NCBI GenBank assembly: GCA_023653245.1
Contig: JAMNXK010000137.1
Location: 1 to 6,209, forward strand
Length of the DNA stretch: 6,209 nt
Source: Tagaea sp.
GTDB lineage: Bacteria; Pseudomonadota; Alphaproteobacteria; CACIAM-22H2
Direction: 5' to 3'
The position numbers were made by a program, and so were the translations under genes. Position 1 is the stretch's first letter. Every line of letters starts with the position of its first letter. This document shows positions 1 to 4,482 of this stretch, in pieces. Below the pieces are notes generated by a model, which saw only the letters and a list, made by a program, of their open reading frames with translations, was not told the DNA's origin and ran no database searches.

Positions 1-175
1 CAACCGCAAGGACGGCACGGTCGAAGCGGTGTTCGCGGGCCACCCCGCGACGATCGAGTCGATGATCGAGGCCTGCCGCCAAGGCCCGCCGCTGGCGCGC
101 GTGACCGACGTGTCGCGCGAGGCGTGTCCCGACGAAGGCTGGACCGGGTTCTCGCAGTTGCCGACGACGGAGTAG
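1..175 (+). CDS. acyP: Acylphosphatase, C-terminal part (5' end outside window)
   Basis: The frame starting at base 2 reads 57 residues to a TAG at 173-175. It begins NRKDGTVEAVFAG and continues with a helix (ATIESMIEACRQGPP) and a V-x-D-V strand. In the acylphosphatase family the segment G-W-V-(R/K)-N-x-x-D-G-T-V-E-A is a signature, and its Asn is one of the two catalytic residues; the first visible residue here aligns with that Asn. The upstream GxVQGVxFR phosphate loop with the catalytic Arg lies outside the window. Family members are about 90-100 residues, so roughly the last 60% is present. The enzyme hydrolyses carboxyl-phosphate bonds such as acetyl phosphate or 1,3-bisphosphoglycerate in the cytoplasm. 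The gene converges on the PAS/lipB operon. Recognition rests on the visible half only. Confidence 0.85.
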   Translation, partial: NRKDGTVEAVFAGHPATIESMIEACRQGPPLARVTDVSREACPDEGWTGFSQLPTTE

Positions 176-260
176 CGCTTGCTCGGGCCCGCCCGCCCGC
201 GCCGGCCGGAAGCGAAATCGTCTAGAGCGGGAGGTGTCTTGTCGGAAGCAGCCTTGGACC

Positions 261-292
261 GGCCTCTCCTTCGACAAGCTCAGGATGAGGCC
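261..292 (+). repeat. REP-like palindrome, unit 1
   Basis: Stem GGCCTC-TCCT pairs with AGGATGAGGCC, with one bulged base, around a loop containing TTCGACAAGCTCA. The core TTCGACAAGCTCAGGATGAGG resembles a repeat known between genes in many alphaproteobacterial genomes. Its position between convergent genes suggests a role in transcript 3'-end formation or mRNA stability, which is inference. Confidence 0.65.
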
Positions 293-301
293 TACTTTCA
301 A

Positions 302-332
302 ACCTCATGGTGAGCCTGTCGAACCATGAGGT
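302..332 (-). repeat. REP-like palindrome, unit 2 (inverted)
   Basis: A perfect 10-bp stem ACCTCATGGT / ACCATGAGGT encloses the 11-base loop GAGCCTGTCGA. Read on the minus strand the core is TTCGACAGGCTC, so this unit is inverted relative to the one 10 bases to its left. The pair together forms a larger BIME-like arrangement. The stem differs in sequence from unit 1 (ACCATGAGG against AGGATGAGG) but both arms match, which indicates compensatory change that keeps the hairpin. Confidence 0.65.
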
Positions 333-365
333 CGGCACGACCTTTCCACCAAAACGCATCTTGTT

Positions 366-1055
366 CTAAGCCGGCGGGCGCGGGCCGACGCGGCGGAGGA
401 ACTCGGCCTCTTCCTCGGCCGAGCGGCGGCGGAACGCGACGGGCACGGTCGCGACCGCGAAACGCGCGCAAGCGCCCGTCTCGTCGAGGAAGGGCACGGT
501 CAGCCGCCGCCAGGACGTGGCGCCCAGCCAGGGCGGGGAGTAGTGCTGGCTCGCGACGGGCTTGCCCGACAGCGCGCACGCCGTCTGCAGCGCGCGATAG
601 TAGATGCCGAGCCCGCCGCCGGTCTTGACGGTCATGGCGCCCATGGTCCAGCCGGTCCAATCGGTGCCCGCATGCGCGCTGACCGCCGTGCCGTAAAGGC
701 GGTAGAGAAAGTCGGTCCCGTCGCCGATCGAATCGAGCAGGATGAGGTTGCCGAGCGCGTCGCGCAGTTCGACCGGGTCGATGACCGAGGCCGGCGGCGG
801 CGCGCCGTCCGGGCCCGTGCGCGCGCGCCAGAAGGTCCACAGCGCGCGCAGCGGCGGCAGGTCGAGATCGCTCTCCGGCGGATCGATCCGGATCGTCGGG
901 CGGCCGATGCCGGCTTCGTTCAGCGATTCCGCGATCGGCCCCATGTCGCCGGCGAGCAGCGCGCGCGCGGCGCGCGCGACCGCGTCGAAATCGCCGACGC
1001 GGGCGCGCCAGGCTTCGCGCTCTTCGAGGGTCGAGGGATCGGCGGCGGGCAGCAT
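366..1055 (-). CDS. PAS_5-type PAS domain protein (distal paralog)
   Basis: A 229-residue soluble protein with no signal peptide or membrane segment. The N-terminal 65 residues carry EEREAWRARVGD and a helix ARALLAGDMGP. A PAS_5-like domain covers about residues 67-205: L-W-x-F-W-R-A-R, P-x-x-x-V-I-D-P-V-E-L, LILLD, DFLYRLYGT, G-x-D-W-T-G-W, YYRALQ, then a strand pair WRRLTVPF and VATVPVAF. Families of this type are small ligand-sensing or signalling proteins, usually with no attached output domain; the ligand is unknown. The frame also opens at a TTG at 1064, but ATG 1055 aligns residue-for-residue with the start of the neighbouring paralog, so I chose it. No clear Shine-Dalgarno is visible. 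It is the last gene of a leftward cluster, 62 bp after the upstream PAS gene. An ordinary heme or kinase PAS role cannot be argued from the sequence. Confidence 0.8.
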   Translation of the reverse strand: MLPAADPSTLEEREAWRARVGDFDAVARAARALLAGDMGPIAESLNEAGIGRPTIRIDPPESDLDLPPLRALWTFWRARTGPDGAPPPASVIDPVELRDALGNLILLDSIGDGTDFLYRLYGTAVSAHAGTDWTGWTMGAMTVKTGGGLGIYYRALQTACALSGKPVASQHYSPPWLGATSWRRLTVPFLDETGACARFAVATVPVAFRRRSAEEEAEFLRRVGPRPPA

Positions 1056-1075
1056 ACGCCGCAATATTTACTGCG

Positions 1076-1105
1076 GGCGCCCGTCAGCCGAAAGCGGAAT
1101 CGAAC
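1076..1105 (-). repeat. Duplicated lipB 3'-end scar between the PAS genes
   Basis: These 30 bases match the end of lipB at 1830-1859 in 28 positions. On the minus strand they read F-D-S-A-F-G-stop, the exact last six codons of lipB plus its TGA, with one synonymous change (GAT for GAC), followed by the first bases after the stop. The copy lies just upstream of the distal PAS gene at almost the same distance (28 bp from stop to ATG, against 27 bp at the original). It marks the junction of a tandem duplication. Confidence 0.85.
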
Positions 1106-1117
1106 GCCGGGGGGCGA

Positions 1118-1810
1118 TCAATCCTCCTTCGGGCGCGGATCGACGCGGCGGCGGAACTCGGCCTCTTCCTCGGCCGTGCGCTGGCGGAACGCGATGGGCA
1201 CGGTCGCGACCAAGAACTCCGAGACGGCGCCCGTCGGATCGACGAACGGCACGGTCAGCCGTCGCCAGGACGTGGCGCCGACCCAGCCCGGCGCATCGTG
1301 GCGGCTTGCGACCGGTTTTCGCGCGTGCGCGCAGGCCGCTTGCAAGGCGCGATATAGGACGCCATGCGCGTTGGCGATCTTGAGGGCGATGGCGCCGATG
1401 CTCCAGCCCGTCCAGTCGCGCCCCACATGGCGCGCCACGGCCGGGACGTAGGCCGCATAGACGTAGTCGTAACCGGCGCCTTCGGTGCGCAGATGGCCGA
1501 TATGGTCCGAAACGTCGCTCAATTCGGCGAGATCGATCGTCGACGCGCGCGGCGGCGCGCCGTCGTCGCCGCATCGCGCGCGCCAGTATCGATGTAGGGC
1601 GATCATCGAAGCGAGGTCGAGCGCGTTCTCGGGCGGATCGATCGCGATCGAGGGAATGCCGAAACCGGCCTCCACCAGCGTATCCGCGACCGGCCCGACA
1701 TCGCCGGCGATCAAGGCGCGCGCCGCGCGTTCGACCTTGTCGGCATCGCCCACGCGCGCGCGCCAGGCTTCGCGTTCTTCCCGGTCGTTCGGATCGGCTC
1801 TGGGCGACAT
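1118..1810 (-). CDS. PAS_5-type PAS domain protein (lipB-proximal paralog)
   Basis: A 230-residue soluble protein paralogous over its whole length to the next gene in the cluster. Shared blocks include EEREAWRARVGD (residues 11-22), IDPPEN-LDL (58-66), DWTGW (132-136), GATSWRRLTVPF (178-189) and ATVPIAFRQRTAEEEAEF (202-219). The PAS_5-like region is about residues 65-203. Compared with its partner, the domain core has drifted: the D-P-x-E-L signature is I-D-L-A-E-L, and DFLYRLYGT has become DYVYAAYVP, so ligand preference may differ. ATG 1810 lies 27 bp after the lipB stop, so it is probably co-transcribed with lipB. No strong Shine-Dalgarno is seen. Function in lipoate metabolism is not implied; gene order alone links them. 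Confidence 0.8.
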   Translation of the reverse strand: MSPRADPNDREEREAWRARVGDADKVERAARALIAGDVGPVADTLVEAGFGIPSIAIDPPENALDLASMIALHRYWRARCGDDGAPPRASTIDLAELSDVSDHIGHLRTEGAGYDYVYAAYVPAVARHVGRDWTGWSIGAIALKIANAHGVLYRALQAACAHARKPVASRHDAPGWVGATSWRRLTVPFVDPTGAVSEFLVATVPIAFRQRTAEEEAEFRRRVDPRPKED

Positions 1811-1837
1811 GATGGCGAAGGCTAACGGCGGCGCCGG

Positions 1838-2506
1838 TCAGCCGAAAGCGGAGTCGAACTCGTCCCGCAGGATCATATCGACCTCCGGCATCGACACGAG
1901 CAGGCCGAGATCGGCGAGCGAGGTGACGCCGTAGGACGGCGCCGATATTCCGCACGGCACGATCCCGGCGAAATGCGTGAGATCGCAATCGACGTTCAGC
2001 GAGATCCCGTGGAACGTCACCCAGCGCTTCACCCGCACGCCCAGCGCGCCGATCTTGTCCTCGCGCCGCTGCCCGCGCCCGTCGGGCCCGCGATCGACCC
2101 AGATGCCCACGCGCCCCTTGCGGCGTTCGCCCTTGACGTTGAAGCGCGCGAGGGCGCGGATCATCCATTCCTCCAGCCGGCGCACGAACTCGCGCACGTC
2201 GCCGCCGCGCGCCTTGAGGTCGAGCATCACATAGGCCACGCGCTGGCCGGGCCCGTGATAGGTGTATTGCCCGCCGCGCCCCGCTTGGAACACCGGGAAA
2301 CGCGCGTCGCGCAGATCCTCGGCGCGCGAGGACGTGCCGGCGGTATAGATCGGGTCGTGCTCGACCAGCCAGACCGCTTCGGGTGCGGTTCCCGCGCGGA
2401 TCGCGTCGGCGCGCGCCTCCATTTCGGCGAGGGTCGCGGCGTAATCGCTGCGGCCGTCGCGCACGGTCCATTCGAGGTCGTCCAGGGGCTTGTTTTTCCA
2501 GGTCAT
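1838..2506 (-). CDS. lipB: Lipoyl(octanoyl) transferase
   Basis: LipB moves octanoyl from acyl carrier protein to the lipoyl domains of 2-oxoacid dehydrogenases and the glycine cleavage H protein, the first step of endogenous lipoate synthesis; LipA then adds sulfur. The 222-residue length is normal. Visible signatures: [11 protein letters not shown] (47-57), [12 protein letters not shown] (77-88, with active-site His84), KIGALGVRV (Lys151 is the conserved catalytic lysine), FHGISLNV (165-172) and GIVPCGI with nucleophile Cys185. All key residues are intact, so the enzyme should be active. The ATG at 2506 gives the expected N-terminus. Only 13 bp of native sequence remain upstream before the IS1-family element, with just a weak GTGGA as Shine-Dalgarno. 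Its native promoter is displaced, so expression may be reduced or depend on the element. It heads a cluster with two PAS genes. Confidence 0.95.
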   Translation of the reverse strand: MTWKNKPLDDLEWTVRDGRSDYAATLAEMEARADAIRAGTAPEAVWLVEHDPIYTAGTSSRAEDLRDARFPVFQAGRGGQYTYHGPGQRVAYVMLDLKARGGDVREFVRRLEEWMIRALARFNVKGERRKGRVGIWVDRGPDGRGQRREDKIGALGVRVKRWVTFHGISLNVDCDLTHFAGIVPCGISAPSYGVTSLADLGLLVSMPEVDMILRDEFDSAFG

Positions 2507-2511
2507 TCCAC

Positions 2512-2519
2512 GGGAACCG
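2512..2519. repeat. Left target-site duplication
   Basis: The octamer gggaaccg abuts the left inverted repeat and recurs exactly at 4470-4477. IS1-family elements typically make 8-9 bp duplications. Matching flanks extend to 11 bases (cgggaaccggg) because element-end bases resemble the target, so the boundary could shift by a base. Confidence 0.9.
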
Positions 2520-2538
2520 GGTAGTGTCTCAGTTTGAA
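2520..2538 (+). repeat. Left terminal inverted repeat (IRL)
   Basis: GGTAGTGTCTCAGTTTGAA matches the reverse complement of the right end at 18 of 19 positions; the third base differs (T against C). Confidence 0.93.
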
Positions 2539-2595
2539 GATTAACGGACTTGACGGACGATAGCGCGGATGGGCCGCGCGTGGCATAGTCCGGCC

Positions 2596-2838
2596 ATGCC
2601 TAAACGCTCAAGCAAGATGCCCCGAGATGCAAACCAACTCGCCCGAATGATCGTCGGAATGGCGACGGGCGAGATTGAACCCACTGCCAAAGCCGACGAC
2701 GGCAAGAACCCCGCCGCCGTAGCTTTGGGGCGACTCGGTGGCGCAAAGGGCGGCAGGGCTCGGGCAAACGCGCTCAACCCATCCCGCCGCCGTGCGATAG
2801 CGAAGAAAGCCGCTACTGCGCGCTGGAACCGGACTTAG
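2596..2838 (+). CDS. Small basic passenger protein with GG-x-KGG-x-ARA motif
   Basis: From ATG 2596 this is an 80-residue, strongly basic protein starting [11 protein letters not shown]. It has a hydrophobic helix [14 protein letters not shown] (13-26), a glycine/lysine motif [13 protein letters not shown] (45-57) and a C-terminal stretch [18 protein letters not shown] (60-77). I recall similar small proteins in many bacterial genomes without a known function; charge and composition suggest nucleic-acid binding, which is inference. The frame also opens at ATG 2569 (nine residues longer), but the MPKR start matches the usual form of such proteins. No Shine-Dalgarno precedes either start. A CATAGT at 2584-2589 lies six bases before the ATG, so a leaderless message is possible, though no -35 is visible. 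Its last 26 bp overlap the end of the convergent HARE-HTH gene. Confidence 0.7.
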   Translation: MPKRSSKMPRDANQLARMIVGMATGEIEPTAKADDGKNPAAVALGRLGGAKGGRARANALNPSRRRAIAKKAATARWNRT

Positions 2839-3289
2839 AAGAAGTATCCGCGTCGTCGCCCTTCTTCTTGAACGTCCTGTTCGGATACCACTCCTTAAGC
2901 CCCCAAGTACCGCGATCAATTCGCACGATGTCTCCAACTTCGGTGAAGCGGCGATTGAGTACCGATCCGACGGTGTTTGCCGGTTCAGCGGAATTGAGAA
3001 CCAAGCCCCCCGCCTTGAACGCGAGGACAATGTCGGCATTCTTGAGAGGTTGCCTGCGTGCTGACAGCAGCTTCTTGGCGGCGTCGGCAATCGACATCCC
3101 CAGGAAGGCTCCGGGGCCATCGGTTGGCGCAGCAGGGCCTGCGCCGGACCCGTCACCCGAGGCCACCGTGGCGCCCTGTTGGCCGCGAAACGCTTCGATG
3201 GATGAAATCATTTGGTCGATCTTGTCACGCTTCACGCGCAAGTCGGCCAAGACCGCAGCGTAGGGATCAGAGATCGGTGAATCGCTCAT
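2813..3289 (-). CDS. Predicted HARE-HTH (winged-helix) passenger protein
   Basis: A 158-residue protein read opposite to the transposase. Residues 9-36 (PYAAVLADLRVKRDKIDQMISSIEAFRG) look like a coiled-coil helix. A Gly/Ala/Pro linker follows (37-62). Residues 66-136 resemble the HARE-HTH fold: S-I-x-D-A-A-K-K-L-L, P-L-K-N-A-D-I, G-G-L-V-L-N-S, T-V-G-S-V-L-N-R-R-F and a closing RGTWGLKEWY hairpin. The tail (137-158) is charged and Ser-rich. HARE-HTH domains occur in RNA polymerase delta subunit, restriction systems and ASXL proteins, and are proposed to contact DNA or modified DNA. The frame opens at 3313, but ATG 3289 has a good GGGAGG eight bases upstream and was chosen. Role in the element is unknown; a regulator of transposition is one option, selfish cargo another. 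Confidence 0.7.
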   Translation of the reverse strand: MSDSPISDPYAAVLADLRVKRDKIDQMISSIEAFRGQQGATVASGDGSGAGPAAPTDGPGAFLGMSIADAAKKLLSARRQPLKNADIVLAFKAGGLVLNSAEPANTVGSVLNRRFTEVGDIVRIDRGTWGLKEWYPNRTFKKKGDDADTSSKSGSSAQ

Positions 3290-3297
3290 GATTATTG

Positions 3298-3303
3298 CCT
3301 CCC
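3298..3303 (-). promoter_or_regulatory. Ribosome binding site deciding the HARE-HTH start
   Basis: GGGAGG on the minus strand lies eight bases before ATG 3289 and downstream of the alternative start at 3313, so it supports the shorter protein. A TATATC (3316-3321, minus strand) 13 bases further upstream could be a -10 box, without a recognisable -35. Confidence 0.65.
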
Positions 3304-3359
3304 AAATCGACAAGTGATATAGGGAAGCCGTCCCGGTTGGGTGCGATGACCGCCGGAAC

Positions 3360-3375
3360 GGCTCGCCTTCGAGCC
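3360..3375 (-). other. Hairpin in HARE-HTH leader
   Basis: A perfect six-base stem, GGCTCG and CGAGCC, closes a four-base loop. Read on the minus strand it is flanked by a further CCGG...CCGG pairing with a three-base bulge, giving ten pairs in all. It would lie about 70 bases before the HARE-HTH start codon in a longer transcript. No T-run follows in that direction, so it is not an intrinsic terminator. Confidence 0.4.
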
Positions 3376-3401
3376 CCGGACATCAGGGGTCTAGGCCCCC
3401 T

Positions 3402-3518
3402 CTAGGGTTTTTTGGCCGTCATCTTCTTCGCAACCTCCTCTGCTCTAGCTGGGTTGAGGACTAACGCGCGGGGTCTCCAGCCCCGCGCGTTGTTTTTACG
3501 ACGATTCCACTCAGGGCG
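3402..3518 (-). pseudogene. Possible decayed tail of a KGG-like small gene
   Basis: A 38-codon open stretch without a credible start ends VLNPARAEEVAKKMTAKKP before TAG. It resembles the C-terminal [19 protein letters not shown] of the small basic passenger protein. At DNA level CTCAACCCA and GCGAAGAA(A/G) are both present, separated by exactly 18 bases in each case, but in opposite orientation. The terminator at 3463-3497 lies inside this stretch, which argues against a working gene. A six-codon frame MTAKKP at 3402-3422, preceded at 11 bases by GAGGAGG (3434-3440), could alternatively be a leader peptide for the HARE-HTH gene. Confidence 0.25.
3463..3497 (+). terminator. Intrinsic terminator upstream of the transposase promoter
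   Basis: A perfect 11-bp stem AACGCGCGGGG / CCCCGCGCGTT with a seven-base loop TCTCCAG is followed by GTTTTT. It would stop rightward transcription. No rightward gene ends just before it: the nearest, the small basic gene, ends 625 bases earlier. It sits 105 bases before the transposase -35 box and probably shields the transposase gene from transcription entering from outside the element. Confidence 0.8.
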
Positions 3519-3568
3519 TCAAGCCCGATGATTCCCGCCCCACAACACTCTGCGACGGCGGCGGGCCA

Positions 3569-3589
3569 AATCAAGCGGCTCGCTTGATT
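3569..3589. promoter_or_regulatory. Operator-like palindrome before the transposase promoter
   Basis: AATCAAGC-ggctc-GCTTGATT is a perfect 8-bp inverted repeat with a five-base centre, ending 13 bases before the -35 box. The half-site GCTTGA recurs at 3601-3606, overlapping the -35 itself. This is the layout of a repressor or autoregulator site; the binding protein is not identified, though transposase or the HARE-HTH protein are candidates. Confidence 0.45.
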
Positions 3590-3602
3590 GTGTGTTTCCT
3601 GC

Positions 3603-3631
3603 TTGACTTTGCATGTTCGCTTAAGCATAAT
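3603..3631 (+). promoter_or_regulatory. Sigma-70-type promoter of the transposase
   Basis: TTGACT (3603-3608), a 17-base spacer and CATAAT (3626-3631) form a near-consensus promoter. Seven bases after the -10 box comes the ATG at 3639, so the predicted start of transcription coincides with the start codon and the message would be leaderless. Confidence 0.75.
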
Positions 3632-3638
3632 GTTCAGT

Positions 3639-4460
3639 ATGAACCGCCTGGACATCAAGACCCGCGCTCAAATCCTCGACCTCTTGGTTGAAGGCAACAG
3701 CCTTCGGGCAACGTCGCGCCTCGCGGACGTGTCGATCAACACGGTCACGAAGCTGCTGGTGGACGTGGGGCAGGCGGCGTCGGACTTCCAAGATCGGAAG
3801 CTTCGCGGCCTGCCGTGCAAGCGCGTCCAGGTCGATGAAATCTGGTCGTTTGTGGGCGCGAAGGAAAAGAACGCGACCTACGAACAAAAGGCCCAAGGCT
3901 ATGGCGATATCTGGACTTGGACCGCGATCTGCGCCGATACGAAGCTGGTTCCGTCGTGGTTCGTTGGCGAGCGGGATCGCGACGCCGCCCAGGCGTTCAT
4001 TGGCGATCTGGCCTCGCGCCTGGCGGGGCGCATTCAACTCACCAGCGACGGCCATCATCCGTATCTAAACGCGGTTGAAGGCGCGTTCGGCAGCGATATC
4101 GACTACGCCATGCTAAACAAGATTTATGGACACCCGTCCGGCGCTGAGAAGCGCTACAGCCCGGCGGTTTGCGTGGGCGCCGAAAAGCGAAAGGTCGTTG
4201 GGCACCCGGACCAGAAGCACGTCAGCACTAGCTACGTTGAGCGGCAGAACCTCACCATGCGGATGTCGATCCGGCGCTTTACTCGGTTGACCAACGCCTT
4301 CTCAAAGAAGGTCGAAAACCACGCCCATGCCGTCGCGCTGCACTTCATGCACTACAATTTCGGGCGCATCCACAAGACGCTTCGGATTACCCCGGCAATG
4401 GCCGCTGGGGTCGCCGATCACGTCTGGACGCCCGAGGAAATCGTCGCCCTTTCAAACTGA
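3639..4460 (+). CDS. IS1-family transposase, single frame
   Basis: This 273-residue transposase binds the element ends and catalyses strand transfer. An N-terminal helix-turn-helix covers about residues 20-43 ([20 protein letters not shown]). The catalytic core shows [11 protein letters not shown] with Asp66, [10 protein letters not shown] with Asp137 and [10 protein letters not shown] with Glu201, followed by [17 protein letters not shown], which matches the InsB block of IS1 (IERHNLNLR...SLSFSKSVELH). All three acidic residues are present and the frame is unbroken, unlike IS1 itself where insA and insB are joined by frameshift. The frame stays open back to ATG 3588, but the promoter -10 box overlaps ATG 3630 and the predicted transcript begins at 3639, so I chose MNRLDIK. 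No Shine-Dalgarno precedes it. Its TGA lies inside the right inverted repeat. Codon use is less G/C-rich than in the chromosomal neighbours. Confidence 0.92.
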   Translation: MNRLDIKTRAQILDLLVEGNSLRATSRLADVSINTVTKLLVDVGQAASDFQDRKLRGLPCKRVQVDEIWSFVGAKEKNATYEQKAQGYGDIWTWTAICADTKLVPSWFVGERDRDAAQAFIGDLASRLAGRIQLTSDGHHPYLNAVEGAFGSDIDYAMLNKIYGHPSGAEKRYSPAVCVGAEKRKVVGHPDQKHVSTSYVERQNLTMRMSIRRFTRLTNAFSKKVENHAHAVALHFMHYNFGRIHKTLRITPAMAAGVADHVWTPEEIVALSN

Positions 4461-4469
4461 GACACTGCC
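4451..4469 (-). repeat. Right terminal inverted repeat (IRR)
   Basis: The reverse complement reads GGCAGTGTCTCAGTTTGAA. The final codons and the TGA stop (4458-4460) of the transposase fall within it, so protein end and DNA end are constrained together. Confidence 0.93.
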
Positions 4470-4477
4470 GGGAACCG
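4470..4477. repeat. Right target-site duplication
   Basis: Exact second copy of gggaaccg next to the right inverted repeat; see the left copy at 2512-2519. Confidence 0.9.
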
Positions 4478-4482
4478 GGGGC

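Larger units (their letters stand above)
176..365. other. Convergent intergenic spacer
   Basis: This 190-bp spacer separates two convergent genes. It holds no convincing reading frame or RNA gene. The first 80 bases are G/C-rich with short palindromes (cgggcccg, ccggccgg) but no T-run typical of an intrinsic terminator. The middle holds the two REP-like palindromes listed separately, which are the best candidates for ending transcription from both sides. Confidence 0.6.
3290..3602. other. Non-coding control region between passenger and transposase genes
   Basis: About 310 bp without an accepted gene. From left to right it holds the HARE-HTH leader, a GGCTCG-CCTT-CGAGCC hairpin (3360-3375), a weak AGGGG/CCCCT hairpin followed by six T (about 3385-3412), a possible decayed reading frame on the minus strand (3402-3518), an intrinsic terminator (3463-3497) and a palindrome (3569-3589). 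It divides the divergent HARE-HTH and transposase genes and probably carries promoters for both. Confidence 0.6.
2520..4469 (+). mobile_element. Complete IS1-family element with two passenger genes
   Basis: The 1950-bp element is bounded by inverted repeats GG(T/C)AGTGTCTCAGTTTGAA and 8-bp direct repeats gggaaccg. The GG-starting ends, the duplication length and the InsB-like transposase all fit IS1. Canonical IS1 is about 770 bp and needs a frameshift to make transposase. This one has a single transposase frame plus about 1 kb of extra DNA at its left side carrying two genes, which fits the notion of a transporter IS. G+C is visibly lower than in the flanking genes. Intact repeats and open transposase suggest a recent insertion that may still be mobile. 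It sits between lipB and a tRNA-Leu gene. Confidence 0.92.

Noticed and set aside
1068..2471. A 467-codon open frame on the minus strand across lipB and a PAS gene
   Set aside because: It is an arginine-rich out-of-frame shadow typical of high-GC DNA; the true frames of lipB and the PAS protein have clear family motifs.
2837..2868. Hairpin AGAAGAAG...CTTCTTCT at the end of the convergent cargo genes
   Set aside because: The 16-base loop, A/T-poor surroundings and the coding meaning (lysine and acidic codons of the HARE-HTH tail) make a terminator unlikely.
3385..3412. AGGGG/CCCCT hairpin followed by six T as a second rightward terminator
   Set aside because: The stem is only five pairs and nine bases separate it from most of the T-run arrangement; the structure at 3463-3497 is far stronger.
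3290..3602. A guide-type RNA (omega-RNA-like) or CRISPR array in the control region
   Set aside because: There is no TnpB- or IscB-like protein, no repeated spacer pattern, and the hairpins are explained by a terminator and ordinary leader structures.
3461..3658. A 65-codon minus-strand frame overlapping the transposase promoter
   Set aside because: It crosses the terminator, palindrome and promoter, has no ribosome site or recognisable domain.
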